A DNA stretch of 64,000 bases from Citrobacter gillenii (GTDB lineage Bacteria; Pseudomonadota; Gammaproteobacteria; Enterobacterales; Enterobacteriaceae): the NCBI RefSeq assembly GCF_013337685.1, contig NZ_SUQN01000003.1:1-64000 (forward strand), written 5' to 3'. Every line of letters begins with the position of its first letter. Positions within the stretch are counted from its first letter, which is position 1. Made by a program: the position numbers and the translations under genes. Below, one piece after another: positions 1-8,879 of the stretch. Below the pieces are notes generated by a model, which saw nothing but the letters and a program-made list of their open reading frames with translations, was not told the origin of the DNA and did no database searches.

Positions 1-45
1 GTCGACTCAGGAAGACAAGCGGAAAAATGCATTTTTGTTTCAACC
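1..45 (-). promoter_or_regulatory. Edge of rRNA operon P1 promoter (probably rrnH)
   Basis: Read on the minus strand, an A/T-rich UP-like stretch (about 22-43) is followed by TTGTCT at 13-18 and then TCCTGAGTCGAC up to the window edge. This matches the -35 and spacer of rRNA P1 promoters as I remember them; the -10 would lie just outside the window. In E. coli gmhB is directly upstream of rrnH in the same orientation, which supports the call. Only half of the promoter is visible. Confidence 0.65.
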
Positions 46-67
46 GCTCACCTTTTATCCATAACGC

Positions 68-634
68 TTACTTTTGCTGCTTTTTTATCGCCAATGGCAG
101 GTCAGCCAGGCTATTTATCACTAAATCAGCCGCATTTTCTGCTTCTGGCGTGACAGGCTTACCCGTGCGCACCAATACTTTGGTCCCAACGTTAGCAGCG
201 GCTGCTGCCTGCATATCTTCTATTTTGTCGCCCACCATATAGGAAGCCGCCATATCTATGTGCAGGAACTCTTGCGCAGAGAGAAGCATTCCTGGATGCG
301 GTTTACGACAGTCGCAAACCTGGCGGTACTCTTCTACCGTTCCCTGCGGGTGGTGAGGACAATAGTAGATGCCATCCAGATCAACATCACGATCGGCCAG
401 CGACCAGTCCATCCACTCCGTCAGCGTTTCAAACTGCGCTTCAGTAAATTTACCGCGGGCAATACCCGACTGGTTAGTCACGACGATAAGTGCATAGCCC
501 ATCTGTTTAAGTTCACGCATGGCATCAATAACGCCGTCGATAAACTCGAACTCGTCGATCTCATGTACGTAACCGTGGTCCACATTAATGGTACCGTCAC
601 GGTCGAGAAAAATTGCAGGTACAGACTTTGCCAC
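68..634 (-). CDS. gmhB: D-glycero-beta-D-manno-heptose-1,7-bisphosphate 7-phosphatase
   Basis: Cytoplasmic HAD-family phosphatase that removes the 7-phosphate during synthesis of ADP-heptose for the LPS inner core. The HAD nucleophile motif DRDGT is at residues 11-15, TNQSG at 53-57, and the zinc ligands C92, H94, C107 and C109 are all present. It has 188 residues against 191 in E. coli, with the C-terminus ending three residues early after KKQQK. The start is GTG (632-634), giving MAKSV. It is divergent from metN and is the last gene before the rRNA promoter at the window edge. Confidence 0.97.
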   Translation of the reverse strand: MAKSVPAIFLDRDGTINVDHGYVHEIDEFEFIDGVIDAMRELKQMGYALIVVTNQSGIARGKFTEAQFETLTEWMDWSLADRDVDLDGIYYCPHHPQGTVEEYRQVCDCRKPHPGMLLSAQEFLHIDMAASYMVGDKIEDMQAAAAANVGTKVLVRTGKPVTPEAENAADLVINSLADLPLAIKKQQK

Positions 635-724
635 CTTTTATAGCTCCTGAATAAGGCATGTTGCTCTAGTATCGCATGTTTCGGCAGGCAAGAAAGTGCT
701 CATCGTGCAAAGCCAGATTGATTT

Positions 725-748
725 AGACGTCTGGATGCCTTAACATCC
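725..748 (+). promoter_or_regulatory. MetJ operator (tandem met boxes) upstream of metN
   Basis: Three tandem 8-mers, AGACGTCT (725-732), GGATGCCT (733-740) and TAACATCC (741-748), sit about 75 bp before metN. The first is a perfect met box and the others are degraded, the usual arrangement for cooperative MetJ-SAM binding. This predicts repression of metNIQ when methionine is plentiful. The exact promoter hexamers are not clear to me. Confidence 0.75.
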
Positions 749-823
749 ATCTTATTAACGACGTCGACCGTACCAGACAGACGAAAATGCCACGGCTAAC
801 TTAATTACGATAATAAATAACCC

Positions 824-1855
824 ATGATTAAACTTTCGAATATCACCAAAGTGTTCCAGCAGGGGACGCGCACCATTCAGGCATTGAACAATGTCAGCCT
901 GCATGTTCCTGCCGGACAGATTTATGGCGTTATTGGCGCCTCAGGTGCCGGTAAAAGTACGCTCATCCGCTGCGTTAACTTACTTGAACGCCCAACGGAG
1001 GGCAGTGTACAGGTCGGCGGTCAGGAGCTCACTACGCTTTCTGAATCCGAGCTGACCAAAGCTCGCCGTCAAATCGGCATGATTTTCCAGCACTTTAACC
1101 TGCTGTCTTCCCGCACGGTATTTGGTAACGTCGCGCTTCCACTGGAGCTGGACAACACCCCAAAAGAAGAGATCAAACGTCGCGTTACCGAGCTGCTGGA
1201 TTTAGTGGGCCTTGGCGATAAGCACGACAGCTATGCCGCCAACCTTTCAGGCGGCCAGAAACAGCGTGTCGCCATTGCCCGTGCTCTGGCAAGCCAACCG
1301 AAGGTATTGCTGTGCGATGAGGCCACCAGCGCACTCGATCCGGCAACGACCCGTTCGATTCTGGAATTATTGAAAGACATTAACCGCCGTCTTGGGTTAA
1401 CCATCCTGCTGATTACCCATGAGATGGACGTCGTAAAACGTATTTGCGACTGCGTGGCGGTTATCAGTAACGGTGAACTGATCGAGCAGGACACGGTGAG
1501 CGAAGTGTTTTCACATCCGAAAACGCCGCTGGCGCAGAAATTCATTCAATCCACGCTGCATCTGGATATTCCAGAAGATTATCAGGAACGCTTAAAAGCA
1601 GAACCAGAAGCCGATAGCGTCCCGATGCTGCGTATGGAGTTTACCGGCCACTCTGTCGATGCCCCACTGCTTTCCGAAATTGCTCGCCGCTTTAATGTGA
1701 ACAACAACATTATCAGTGCGCAGATGGATTACGCCGGTGGCGTCAAGTTCGGCATCATGCTGACTGAAATGCACGGCGCACAAGAAGATACACAAGCGGC
1801 CATCAACTGGCTGCAGGAACACCATGTAAAAGTAGAGGTACTGGGTTATGTCTGA
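824..1855 (+). CDS. metN: D/L-methionine ABC transporter ATP-binding protein MetN
   Basis: ATPase subunit of the MetNIQ methionine importer at the cytoplasmic face of the inner membrane. Visible motifs are Walker [10 protein letters not shown] at residues 38-46, signature LSGGQKQR at 141-148 and Walker [13 protein letters not shown] at 161-172. The C-terminal 90 or so residues form the NIL/ACT-like regulatory domain that binds methionine and inhibits transport in the family. Its 343 residues are the expected length. The last 8 bp overlap metI, implying translational coupling. MetJ boxes lie upstream. Confidence 0.98.
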   Translation: MIKLSNITKVFQQGTRTIQALNNVSLHVPAGQIYGVIGASGAGKSTLIRCVNLLERPTEGSVQVGGQELTTLSESELTKARRQIGMIFQHFNLLSSRTVFGNVALPLELDNTPKEEIKRRVTELLDLVGLGDKHDSYAANLSGGQKQRVAIARALASQPKVLLCDEATSALDPATTRSILELLKDINRRLGLTILLITHEMDVVKRICDCVAVISNGELIEQDTVSEVFSHPKTPLAQKFIQSTLHLDIPEDYQERLKAEPEADSVPMLRMEFTGHSVDAPLLSEIARRFNVNNNIISAQMDYAGGVKFGIMLTEMHGAQEDTQAAINWLQEHHVKVEVLGYV

Positions 1856-2501
1856 GCCAATGATGTGGCTGCTAGTTCGCGGCGTATGGGAAACGCTGGC
1901 AATGACCTTTGTGTCCGGTTTTTTTGGCTTTGTGATTGGCCTGCCCGTCGGCGTACTGCTGTACGTCACGCGTCCGGGGCAAATCATCGAGAACGCGAAG
2001 CTCTATCGTACGCTGTCAGCGCTGGTCAATATTTTCCGCTCCATCCCATTCATTATACTGCTGGTATGGATGATTCCATTTACCCGCATGATTGTCGGCA
2101 CCTCGATCGGTTTACAGGCCGCTATCGTCCCGCTGACCGTGGGTGCCGCACCGTTTATTGCCCGAATGGTAGAAAATGCGCTGCTGGAAATCCCGACCGG
2201 GCTGATTGAAGCCTCAAGAGCGATGGGCGCTACGCCGTTACAGATCGTGCGTAAAGTGTTACTACCAGAAGCGTTGCCAGGCCTGGTGAATGCGGCAACG
2301 ATCACGCTGATTACCCTGGTCGGTTACTCAGCAATGGGCGGGGCCGTCGGTGCGGGCGGTCTTGGGCAGATTGGCTATCAATACGGTTACATTGGATACA
2401 ACGCTACCGTGATGAATACAGTACTGGTATTACTTGTCGTTCTGGTTTATTTAATTCAGTTATCCGGCGATCGCATCGTCCGGGCGGTCACGCACAAGTA
2501 A
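1848..2501 (+). CDS. metI: Methionine ABC transporter permease MetI
   Basis: Inner-membrane permease of the MetNIQ importer, 217 residues with about five hydrophobic segments. The permease coupling (EAA) motif begins at E121 ([10 protein letters not shown]). The start ATG lies inside the end of metN (8-bp overlap), followed 45 bp later by metQ, so the three genes form one operon. Sequence and length match the E. coli family member throughout. No oddities. Confidence 0.98.
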   Translation: MSEPMMWLLVRGVWETLAMTFVSGFFGFVIGLPVGVLLYVTRPGQIIENAKLYRTLSALVNIFRSIPFIILLVWMIPFTRMIVGTSIGLQAAIVPLTVGAAPFIARMVENALLEIPTGLIEASRAMGATPLQIVRKVLLPEALPGLVNAATITLITLVGYSAMGGAVGAGGLGQIGYQYGYIGYNATVMNTVLVLLVVLVYLIQLSGDRIVRAVTHK

Positions 2502-2546
2502 CGTTACACACAACACAGAAAAACTCATTAAGAAAAGGAAATAAGC

Positions 2547-3362
2547 ATGGCGTTCAAATTCAAAACCTTTGCGGCAGTTGGAGCCCTGATCGGTTCTCTG
2601 GCACTTGTGGGTTGCGGTCAGGATGAAAAAGATCCAAACCACATCAAAGTGGGCGTTATTGTTGGCGCAGAGCAGCAGGTTGCCGAAGTCGCACAGAAAG
2701 TGGCGAAAGAAAAATACGGTCTGGACGTTGAACTGGTCACGTTCAACGATTACGTCCTGCCTAACGAAGCGCTGAGCAAAGGCGATATCGATGCCAATGC
2801 CTTCCAGCACAAACCATACCTGGATCAGCAGATCAAAGATCGCGGTTACAAACTGGTTGCTGCAGGCAATACGTTCGTCTACCCAATTGCTGGCTATTCC
2901 AAAAAAATCAAATCACTGGATGAACTGCAGGACGGTTCTCAGGTAGCGATTCCAAACGACCCGACTAACCTCGGTCGTTCCCTGCTGCTGCTGCAGAAAG
3001 TGGGCCTGATCAAACTGAAAGACGGCGTTGGCCTGCTGCCAACCGCGTTGGATGTGGTTGAAAACCCGAAAAACCTGAAGCTGGTAGAGCTGGAAGCACC
3101 ACAGCTGCCGCGTTCACTGGACGACGCACAGATCGCGCTGGCGGTTATCAATACCACCTACGCCAGCCAGATCGGCCTGACCCCGGCAAAAGACGGTATC
3201 TTTGTTGAAGATAAAGACTCCCCGTACGTAAACCTGATCGTAACTCGCGAAGACAATAAAGATGCTGAGAACGTGAAGAAATTCGTTGAGGCGTATCAGT
3301 CTGACGAAGTTTACGAAGCGGCAAACAAAGTCTTCAATGGCGGCGCTGTTAAGGGCTGGTAA
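2547..3362 (+). CDS. metQ: Methionine-binding lipoprotein MetQ
   Basis: Substrate-binding component of the methionine importer, anchored by lipid to the periplasmic face of the inner membrane. A type II signal peptide ends in the lipobox LVGC with the lipidated cysteine at residue 23; the mature part begins GQDEKD. The 271 residues match the NlpA/MetQ family. AAGGAAAT precedes the ATG. It is the last gene of metNIQ and is followed by a terminator hairpin. Confidence 0.98.
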   Translation: MAFKFKTFAAVGALIGSLALVGCGQDEKDPNHIKVGVIVGAEQQVAEVAQKVAKEKYGLDVELVTFNDYVLPNEALSKGDIDANAFQHKPYLDQQIKDRGYKLVAAGNTFVYPIAGYSKKIKSLDELQDGSQVAIPNDPTNLGRSLLLLQKVGLIKLKDGVGLLPTALDVVENPKNLKLVELEAPQLPRSLDDAQIALAVINTTYASQIGLTPAKDGIFVEDKDSPYVNLIVTREDNKDAENVKKFVEAYQSDEVYEAANKVFNGGAVKGW

Positions 3363-3397
3363 TTTTAGGCTGTTTCCAAAATCTGTAATATCATCAG

Positions 3398-3424
3398 GAC
3401 GGGCGCTTGCCCGTCTTGTCATTT
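3398..3424 (+). terminator. Terminator after metNIQ
   Basis: A 7-bp GC-rich stem, GACGGGC (3398-3404) with GCCCGTC (3409-3415), encloses a GCTT loop and is followed by TTGTCATTT. The U-tract is imperfect, but the position 36 bp after metQ fits an intrinsic terminator. Confidence 0.7.
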
Positions 3425-3478
3425 ATGCAAGCACCTGATTCAATATCTGACGTTTAGATCATTCATTGAGGAAATATT

Positions 3479-3883
3479 ATGCGTGCTTTACCGATCTGTT
3501 TAGTAGCACTCATGTTGAGCGGCTGTTCTATGTTAAGCAGATCCCCTGTTGAACCCGTTCAAAGCACTACGACCCCGCCGAAAGTGGAGCCAGAAAAACC
3601 AAAAGCACCGCGTGCCACACCGGTAAGAATTATCACCAACGCTGAAGATCTGGTCGGTAAACCATTCCGCGATCTGGGTGAAGTCAGCGGTGAATCCTGC
3701 CAGGCATCAAACCAGGATTCTCCTCCAAGCATTCCAACCGCACGCAAACGCATGCAGATTAATGCCTCTAAAATGAAAGCGAATGCGGTATTGCTGCACA
3801 GTTGCGAAGTGACCAGCGGAACACCGGGTTGCTACCGTCAGGCTGTTTGCATTGGTTCTGCACTGAATATTTCGACGAAATGA
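3479..3883 (+). CDS. rcsF: Outer-membrane lipoprotein RcsF, Rcs phosphorelay sensor
   Basis: Surface-threaded lipoprotein that reports envelope and LPS damage to IgaA and the Rcs phosphorelay. The lipobox LSGC gives a lipidated C16. It is followed by a proline-rich linker (about 22-48) and a globular domain with the four cysteines C74, C109, C118 and C124 that form the known non-consecutive disulfides. The 134 residues are the usual length. TGAGGAAA precedes the ATG. The stop codon overlaps the start of trmO (ATGA). Confidence 0.97.
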   Translation: MRALPICLVALMLSGCSMLSRSPVEPVQSTTTPPKVEPEKPKAPRATPVRIITNAEDLVGKPFRDLGEVSGESCQASNQDSPPSIPTARKRMQINASKMKANAVLLHSCEVTSGTPGCYRQAVCIGSALNISTK

Positions 3884-4587
3884 GCCACTTTCAGTTCGAG
3901 CAAATAGGCGTTATCCGCTCTCCCTATAAAGAAAAATTCGCCGTTCCACGCCAGCCAGGTCTGGTGAAAAGTGCCAACGGCGAACTGCATTTGCTCGCAC
4001 CGTATAACCAGGCCGATGCCGTTCGCGGCCTGGAAGCGTTCAGCCATTTGTGGGTGATTTTTGTTTTTCACCAGACAATGGAAGGTGGATGGCGGCCAAC
4101 CGTACGCCCGCCCCGACTTGGCGGCAACGCCAGAATGGGCGTCTTTGCCACACGTTCGACCTTTCGCCCTAACCCTGTCGGCATGTCGCTGGTCGAACTA
4201 AAAGGCATTGTCTGCCAGAAAGATAACGTTGTCCTACAACTGGGCAGTCTGGATCTGGTCGACGGAACTCCGGTGGTCGATATCAAGCCCTACCTGCCGT
4301 TTGCTGAAGCACTACCCGATGCCACCGCCAGCTATGCACAGCATGCGCCAGTCGCGGAAATGGCGGTCGGTTTCACCCCTGAGGTTGAGCAACAACTTCT
4401 GATGCTGGAAAAACGTTATCCGCTGCTAAAAACATTTATTGGTGAAGTGCTGGCACAGGACCCGCGTCCTGCGTATCGTAAGGGTGAAGAGACAGGCAAA
4501 ACGTACGCCGTCTGGCTACACGATTTCAACGTGCGCTGGCGCGTGACGGCAGAGGGTTTCGAAGTCTTTGCGCTCGAACCCCGGTAA
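3880..4587 (+). CDS. trmO: tRNA(Thr) N6-threonylcarbamoyladenosine methyltransferase TrmO
   Basis: SAM-dependent enzyme that methylates t6A37 of threonine tRNA to m6t6A (formerly YaeB/TsaA). I chose the ATG at 3880, which overlaps the rcsF stop as ATGA and gives MSHFQFEQIG and 235 residues, the E. coli length. The open frame continues about 26 codons further into rcsF, but that extension has no family support. Conserved stretches such as TRSTFRPNP and DPRPAYRKG are present. Coupling to rcsF suggests co-transcription. Confidence 0.96.
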   Translation: MSHFQFEQIGVIRSPYKEKFAVPRQPGLVKSANGELHLLAPYNQADAVRGLEAFSHLWVIFVFHQTMEGGWRPTVRPPRLGGNARMGVFATRSTFRPNPVGMSLVELKGIVCQKDNVVLQLGSLDLVDGTPVVDIKPYLPFAEALPDATASYAQHAPVAEMAVGFTPEVEQQLLMLEKRYPLLKTFIGEVLAQDPRPAYRKGEETGKTYAVWLHDFNVRWRVTAEGFEVFALEPR

Positions 4588-4697
4588 TTTCGCGCCCTTC
4601 TCTTTTGACATCCCTTTCTCGCTGGTAAACTAAACCACTTTTTTTGTGTCAGGCTCGCGTTGAGCCTGTTCGATCGTTCAACTGGAACCGTAACAAC

Positions 4698-6416
4698 ATG
4701 CGTACTAGCCAATATCTGCTCTCCACTCTGAAGGAGACACCTGCCGACGCCGAGGTTATCAGCCACCAGCTGATGCTGCGCGCCGGGATGATTCGCAAGC
4801 TGGCCTCCGGGTTATATACCTGGCTGCCGACCGGCGTGCGCGTCCTGAAAAAAGTCGAAAACATCGTGCGTGAAGAGATGAACAACGCCGGTGCTATCGA
4901 GGTGTTAATGCCGGTAGTTCAGCCTTCTGAACTGTGGGAAGAGAGCGGCCGTTGGGAACAGTACGGCCCGGAACTGCTGCGTATTGCTGACCGCGGCGAT
5001 CGTCCATTCGTACTCGGCCCAACGCATGAAGAAGTGATCACCGACCTGATCCGTAACGAGCTCAGCTCCTACAAACAGCTGCCGCTGAACTTCTACCAGA
5101 TCCAGACTAAATTCCGTGACGAAGTGCGTCCACGTTTCGGCGTCATGCGCTCCCGTGAATTCCTGATGAAAGATGCGTACTCTTTCCATACGACTCAGGA
5201 ATCTTTGCAAGAAACCTACGACGCAATGTATGCCGCGTACAGCAAGATCTTCAGCCGTATGGGTCTGGATTTCCGTGCGGTACAGGCTGACACCGGTTCT
5301 ATCGGCGGTAGCGCTTCTCACGAATTCCAGGTTCTGGCGCAGAGCGGCGAAGATGACGTGGTGTTCTCTGACAGCTCCGACTTTGCTGCCAACATCGAAT
5401 TTGCAGAAGCCGTAGCGCCAAAAGAACCGCGCGGTGCCGCCACGCAGGAAATGACGCTGGTCGATACGCCAAACGCGAAAACCATCGCTGAGCTGGTTGA
5501 GCAGTTCAATCTGCCGATCGAAAAAACCGTTAAAACGCTGCTGGTGAAAGCGGTCGAAGGCAGCAGCTACCCGCTGGTTGCGCTGCTGGTTCGTGGCGAT
5601 CACGAACTGAACGAAGTCAAAGCAGAAAAACTGCCGCAGGTTGCCAGCCCACTGACCTTCGCCACCGAAGAAGAAATTCGTGCCGTAGTCAAAGCAGGTC
5701 CTGGCTCGCTCGGTCCAGTGAACATGCCGATCCCGGTAGTTATCGATCGTACCGTTGCGGTCATGAGCGACTTCGCAGCAGGTGCTAACATCGACGGTAA
5801 ACACTATTTCGGTATTAACTGGGATCGTGATGTCGCCACGCCAGAAGTGGCTGACATCCGTAACGTCGTTGCCGGCGACCCGAGCCCGGACGGCAAAGGC
5901 ACACTACTGATTAAACGCGGTATCGAAGTCGGTCACATCTTCCAGCTGGGTACCAAGTACTCTGAAGCAATGAAAGCTTCCGTTCAGGGCGAAGATGGTC
6001 GTAACCAGATTCTGACCATGGGCTGCTACGGTATCGGGGTGACTCGCGTTGTTGCTGCCGCTATTGAACAGAACTTTGACGATCGCGGCATTGTATGGCC
6101 AGATGCTATCGCGCCGTTCCAGGTGGCGATTCTGCCGATGAACATGCACAAATCCTACCGCGTGCAGGAACTGGCTGAGAAGCTTTACGCAGAGCTGCGT
6201 GCGCAGGGTATCGAAGTGCTGATGGACGATCGTAAAGAACGTCCAGGCGTGATGTTTGCCGATATGGAACTGATCGGTATTCCGCACACCATCGTGCTGG
6301 GCGACCGTAACCTCGATAACGATGATATCGAATACAAATACCGTCGTCACGGCGAGAAACAGCTGATTAAAACCGGCGACATCGTCGACTATCTGATTAA
6401 AGCCATTAAAGGCTGA
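4698..6416 (+). CDS. proS: Prolyl-tRNA synthetase
   Basis: Class II aminoacyl-tRNA synthetase that charges tRNA(Pro). The start MRTSQYLLS at 4698 gives 572 residues, the bacterial-type length; the frame is open for 18 codons upstream without family support. Class II motif 2 is seen as the [10 protein letters not shown] region. An editing insertion in the middle (about 224-407, hydrolysing mischarged Ala-tRNA in this type) is intact, and motif 3 includes GCYGIGVTR. It is convergent with nlpE across a shared terminator. Confidence 0.98.
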   Translation: MRTSQYLLSTLKETPADAEVISHQLMLRAGMIRKLASGLYTWLPTGVRVLKKVENIVREEMNNAGAIEVLMPVVQPSELWEESGRWEQYGPELLRIADRGDRPFVLGPTHEEVITDLIRNELSSYKQLPLNFYQIQTKFRDEVRPRFGVMRSREFLMKDAYSFHTTQESLQETYDAMYAAYSKIFSRMGLDFRAVQADTGSIGGSASHEFQVLAQSGEDDVVFSDSSDFAANIEFAEAVAPKEPRGAATQEMTLVDTPNAKTIAELVEQFNLPIEKTVKTLLVKAVEGSSYPLVALLVRGDHELNEVKAEKLPQVASPLTFATEEEIRAVVKAGPGSLGPVNMPIPVVIDRTVAVMSDFAAGANIDGKHYFGINWDRDVATPEVADIRNVVAGDPSPDGKGTLLIKRGIEVGHIFQLGTKYSEAMKASVQGEDGRNQILTMGCYGIGVTRVVAAAIEQNFDDRGIVWPDAIAPFQVAILPMNMHKSYRVQELAEKLYAELRAQGIEVLMDDRKERPGVMFADMELIGIPHTIVLGDRNLDNDDIEYKYRRHGEKQLIKTGDIVDYLIKAIKG

Positions 6417-6422
6417 TACAGC

Positions 6423-6452
6423 AAAAGGCCCTGATCATCAGGGCCTTTTTTT
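6423..6452. terminator. Bidirectional terminator between proS and nlpE
   Basis: The near-perfect palindrome AAGGCCCTG (6425-6433) with CAGGGCCTT (6439-6447) is flanked by A's on the left and seven T's on the right. It is placed to end proS on the plus strand and, with its A-run read as U's on the other strand, nlpE on the minus strand. Confidence 0.9.
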
Positions 6453-6458
6453 CAGAGA

Positions 6459-7154
6459 TTAATTACACCCTTTACCGGGTATAAACTTCGCGTCTTTATC
6501 CGCCATCAGCGTTTTCACCTTCTCGCCCGTATCCGGGTTCGCCTCCTGCGTGAAATGCCCTTCAAGGGTCAACAAGACCGATTGGCCAGTTTCCGTGCGA
6601 GCAGCTAAATAGCCGCGTTCAAGCTGGGCATTATTTGCTACCGGCATACGCTTGCCCGTCGCACAGTCGGTAAAGACAGCCGCATCCGCCATGTAGAAAT
6701 ACATCCCACGCATCGGCATTGGCGTGACGGGCAAACTGGCTGACACCGGCTCAAGGGTATAGTTGAACTGCGATTCGATCGGATTACCTTCACGATCGAG
6801 CATTTCCAGCGCCTCGCCTTTTGCCCGGTAGTAAGACTTCTCACCTTTGCTGTCGGTCAACACCAGCTTATCCGCCGTGCGTGCCCAGGTGCCATAGGAG
6901 GCAAAGGAAGACGGTTCATCCCGTACGCCCTGATACCGTTCGTTCATCACCCAGGTCCCGTCTTTTTCCAGGAACAGCGAGGTTTCAATCCCTTCGCAGT
7001 CGGCGCAGGGCAAGATGCCACGCCAACTTTGCTGCATCGGTTTTAATTCTGCCGCCCGCGTCGACTGCAATGCTTCGACGTCAGTACGATTATTACAGCC
7101 GATCAAGGAAAAGAGCGTGCATACAGCGACCACTGACAATATTGCTGTTTTCAC
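6459..7154 (-). CDS. nlpE: Copper/surface-sensing lipoprotein NlpE (CutF)
   Basis: Outer-membrane lipoprotein that activates the Cpx envelope response during surface contact or lipoprotein-trafficking defects. The lipobox LIGC gives lipidated C20, and the N-terminal domain holds the CADC motif (C50, C53). The C-terminal domain keeps a cysteine in FTDCATGK and another near the very end (GKGCN), the pair thought to sense redox state. The 231 residues compare with 236 in E. coli because the C-terminal tail is shorter. The start is GTG (7152-7154) behind AAGGAT. Confidence 0.95.
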   Translation of the reverse strand: MKTAILSVVAVCTLFSLIGCNNRTDVEALQSTRAAELKPMQQSWRGILPCADCEGIETSLFLEKDGTWVMNERYQGVRDEPSSFASYGTWARTADKLVLTDSKGEKSYYRAKGEALEMLDREGNPIESQFNYTLEPVSASLPVTPMPMRGMYFYMADAAVFTDCATGKRMPVANNAQLERGYLAARTETGQSVLLTLEGHFTQEANPDTGEKVKTLMADKDAKFIPGKGCN

Positions 7155-7188
7155 TATAAAATCCTTATGATTTTTTTATTCCTGTTCG

Positions 7189-7611
7189 TCAGTCCTGCGA
7201 ACGACGAACTTTCCCGCGCAGCGCCTTCACGGTGGATTTTTGCGCCTTCGATGACAACCGGCGCTCTTTCGAGGCGCGCGTAGGACGCGTTGCCTGGCGG
7301 CTTTTTTGCACTGCGGTTAATTCTTTAATCAACGCCACCAGCCTGGCCAGAGCCGCTTCCCGGTTGAGTTCCTGACTGCGATATTCCTGCGCCTTAATGA
7401 TGATGACGCCATCGGCAGTGATCAGATGATGACTGGCCGCCAGCAAGCGTTCCTTGTAATACTCTGGCAGGCCAGAGGCCCGAATGTCAAAGCGCAAATG
7501 GATGGCCGTCGAGGTCTTATTAACGTGCTGCCCACCCGCACCCTGTGCCCGGATAGCCGTGATTTCCAGCTCATTATCAGGGATAGAGACGTTTCGGGAG
7601 AGAACGATCAT
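7189..7611 (-). CDS. arfB: Alternative ribosome-rescue factor ArfB (peptidyl-tRNA hydrolase)
   Basis: Releases nascent chains from ribosomes stalled without a stop codon. The catalytic GGQ is at residues 26-28, and the C-terminal tail (about 100-140) is very rich in Lys/Arg, the part that enters the empty mRNA channel. I use the ATG at 7609-7611, giving MIVLSRNV and 140 residues, the E. coli length; five extra in-frame codons upstream fall inside yaeQ. The start overlaps the yaeQ stop by one base (TGATG), so translation is probably coupled. Confidence 0.97.
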   Translation of the reverse strand: MIVLSRNVSIPDNELEITAIRAQGAGGQHVNKTSTAIHLRFDIRASGLPEYYKERLLAASHHLITADGVIIIKAQEYRSQELNREAALARLVALIKELTAVQKSRQATRPTRASKERRLSSKAQKSTVKALRGKVRRSQD

Positions 7612-8153
7612 CAACGCTGCTGCCACGCGGTCAGATGAATTTCCAGATTGTTCTGAGAGTCTGACAACCAGATAGCCCCATCCTGGATGGTCGCCTGCAG
7701 CGTCATAGTACGCCCGGCAAAGTCGCTCAACTGCGCCAGCTGTTCGTCATCCAGATACCAGACAGTCAAATTTTTAAACTGTGCGCACTTATTCTGGTTT
7801 TGCTGCCACCAGATTTGCGCCGCCCGACTGTTATAGGTAAACAGAGCAACTTCCCCAGACTGAGTACAGGCCTTCTTAATCCGACGCTCATCCGGCAGGC
7901 CGAGTTCAATCCATAAATCAATGCCCAGATGATCGTTACGCAGCCATGCTTCTGGCTCATCTTCTGCGCTCAAGCCCCGCGTAAACTGTAACCGCTCATT
8001 GGCATATTTAATCCATGCCAACAGGCGCAGCATCATGCGTTCCTGGGTTTCAGAAGGGTGACGCGCCAGCGTCAATGCCGCGTCAAGAAACTGGTTGCGG
8101 TCAAGATCCGCCACGTTGACAACGGCTTTATAAATTGTCGCTTTAAGCGCCAT
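7611..8153 (-). CDS. yaeQ: YaeQ family protein
   Basis: Conserved proteobacterial protein of 180 residues (E. coli about 181). The family has a PD-(D/E)XK nuclease-like fold by structure, but its substrate is not established; an early link to RfaH-dependent haemolysin expression was reported. The sequence is complete, from [10 protein letters not shown] to LTAWQQR, with the conserved DEPEAW and EVALFTYN regions. It is the first gene of a yaeQ-arfB-nlpE cluster, with arfB coupled by a 1-bp overlap. GGAG lies shortly before the ATG. Confidence 0.93.
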   Translation of the reverse strand: MALKATIYKAVVNVADLDRNQFLDAALTLARHPSETQERMMLRLLAWIKYANERLQFTRGLSAEDEPEAWLRNDHLGIDLWIELGLPDERRIKKACTQSGEVALFTYNSRAAQIWWQQNQNKCAQFKNLTVWYLDDEQLAQLSDFAGRTMTLQATIQDGAIWLSDSQNNLEIHLTAWQQR

Positions 8154-8254
8154 GAGAGAACTCCTTTCGAATCAGGCGCACATTGTAGCGAAAACTACGC
8201 CAAAAGGCTGCTAACAGCTCTTCTATCAAGGCGCTGATATTGCTTGAATGAGTA

Positions 8255-8263
8255 TGGTATAGT
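8255..8263 (+). promoter_or_regulatory. Candidate extended -10 promoter for yaeP-rof
   Basis: TGGTATAGT (8255-8263) is an extended -10 element about 80 bp before yaeP in the 188-bp gap between the divergent yaeQ and yaeP genes. No good -35 is visible. Nothing else recognisable lies in this gap. Confidence 0.45.
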
Positions 8264-8341
8264 CACCTTGCTAAACAGAGTTTATCTTCGTAGGCTTAGA
8301 CTTGCATCCACGGTTAAGTCAGAGTACTGACAGGAGGGCAT

Positions 8342-8542
8342 GTGGAAAAATATTGTGAGTTAATACGCAAGCGGTACGCGGAAATCGCCAGCGGAGACTT
8401 AGGGTATGTCCCGGATGCGCTGGGTTGCGTATTGAAAGTGCTGAATGAAGTGGCGGAAGACAGCGCCCTTTCAGAGTCGGTCAGAGAAAAAGCGGCCTAT
8501 GCTGCCGCGAACTTACTGGTGAGCGATTATGTCAATGAATGA
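8342..8542 (+). CDS. yaeP: UPF0253 family protein YaeP
   Basis: Small conserved protein of 66 residues and unknown function, almost identical to E. coli YaeP as I remember it. The start is GTG (8342) behind a strong AGGAGGG. It is acidic and predicted mostly helical, with an alanine-rich segment ([11 protein letters not shown]) near the end. The last 14 bp overlap the start of rof, and the pair is always adjacent in enterics, so a link with Rho control is possible but only inferred. Confidence 0.93.
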   Translation: MEKYCELIRKRYAEIASGDLGYVPDALGCVLKVLNEVAEDSALSESVREKAAYAAANLLVSDYVNE

Positions 8543-8789
8543 AACGTATCAACCCATTAACTGTGATGATTACGACAATCTTGAGCTCGCCTGCCAGCAC
8601 CATTTATTACTGACGCTGGCGCTGAAAGATGGCGAAGTGCTGCAGGCGAAAGCCAATGACCTGGTTTCACGCAAAAATGTGGAATATCTGGTTGCAGACG
8701 TCTCTGGAGAATCACGTGAGCTTCGTCTCGACAAGATTGCCAGCTTCAGCCACCCGGAAATCGGTACCGTGGTGGTTAGCGAATCCTGA
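8529..8789 (+). CDS. rof: Rho-binding antiterminator Rof (YaeO)
   Basis: Small acidic protein that binds the Rho hexamer and blocks its primary RNA-binding site, reducing Rho-dependent termination. It has 86 residues from the ATG at 8529, or 84 from the second ATG at 8535 ([10 protein letters not shown]). Both starts fit and the sequence does not decide between them. The core LELACQHHL and RKNVEYLV segments are conserved. It overlaps yaeP by 14 bp. A BIME follows the stop codon. Confidence 0.95.
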   Translation: MSMNETYQPINCDDYDNLELACQHHLLLTLALKDGEVLQAKANDLVSRKNVEYLVADVSGESRELRLDKIASFSHPEIGTVVVSES

Positions 8790-8799
8790 TTATTTTGTT

Positions 8800-8879
8800 G
8801 CCGGATGGCGGTGCAAGCACCTTATCCGGCCTACTTTCCATGCGATACGTAGGCCTGATAAGCGCAACGCCATCAGGCA
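8800..8879. repeat. BIME: two inverted REP units between rof and tilS
   Basis: REP unit GCCGGATGGCGG...CTTATCCGGCCTAC at 8800-8834 is followed by an inverted unit GTAGGCCTGATAAGCG...CATCAGGC at 8849-8879. The genes converge here. The second unit runs into tilS and supplies its last codons and stop. Confidence 0.92.

Noticed and set aside
4905-5804. 299-codon open frame antisense to proS
   Set aside because: Shadow of proS; no family resemblance and no independent start signals.
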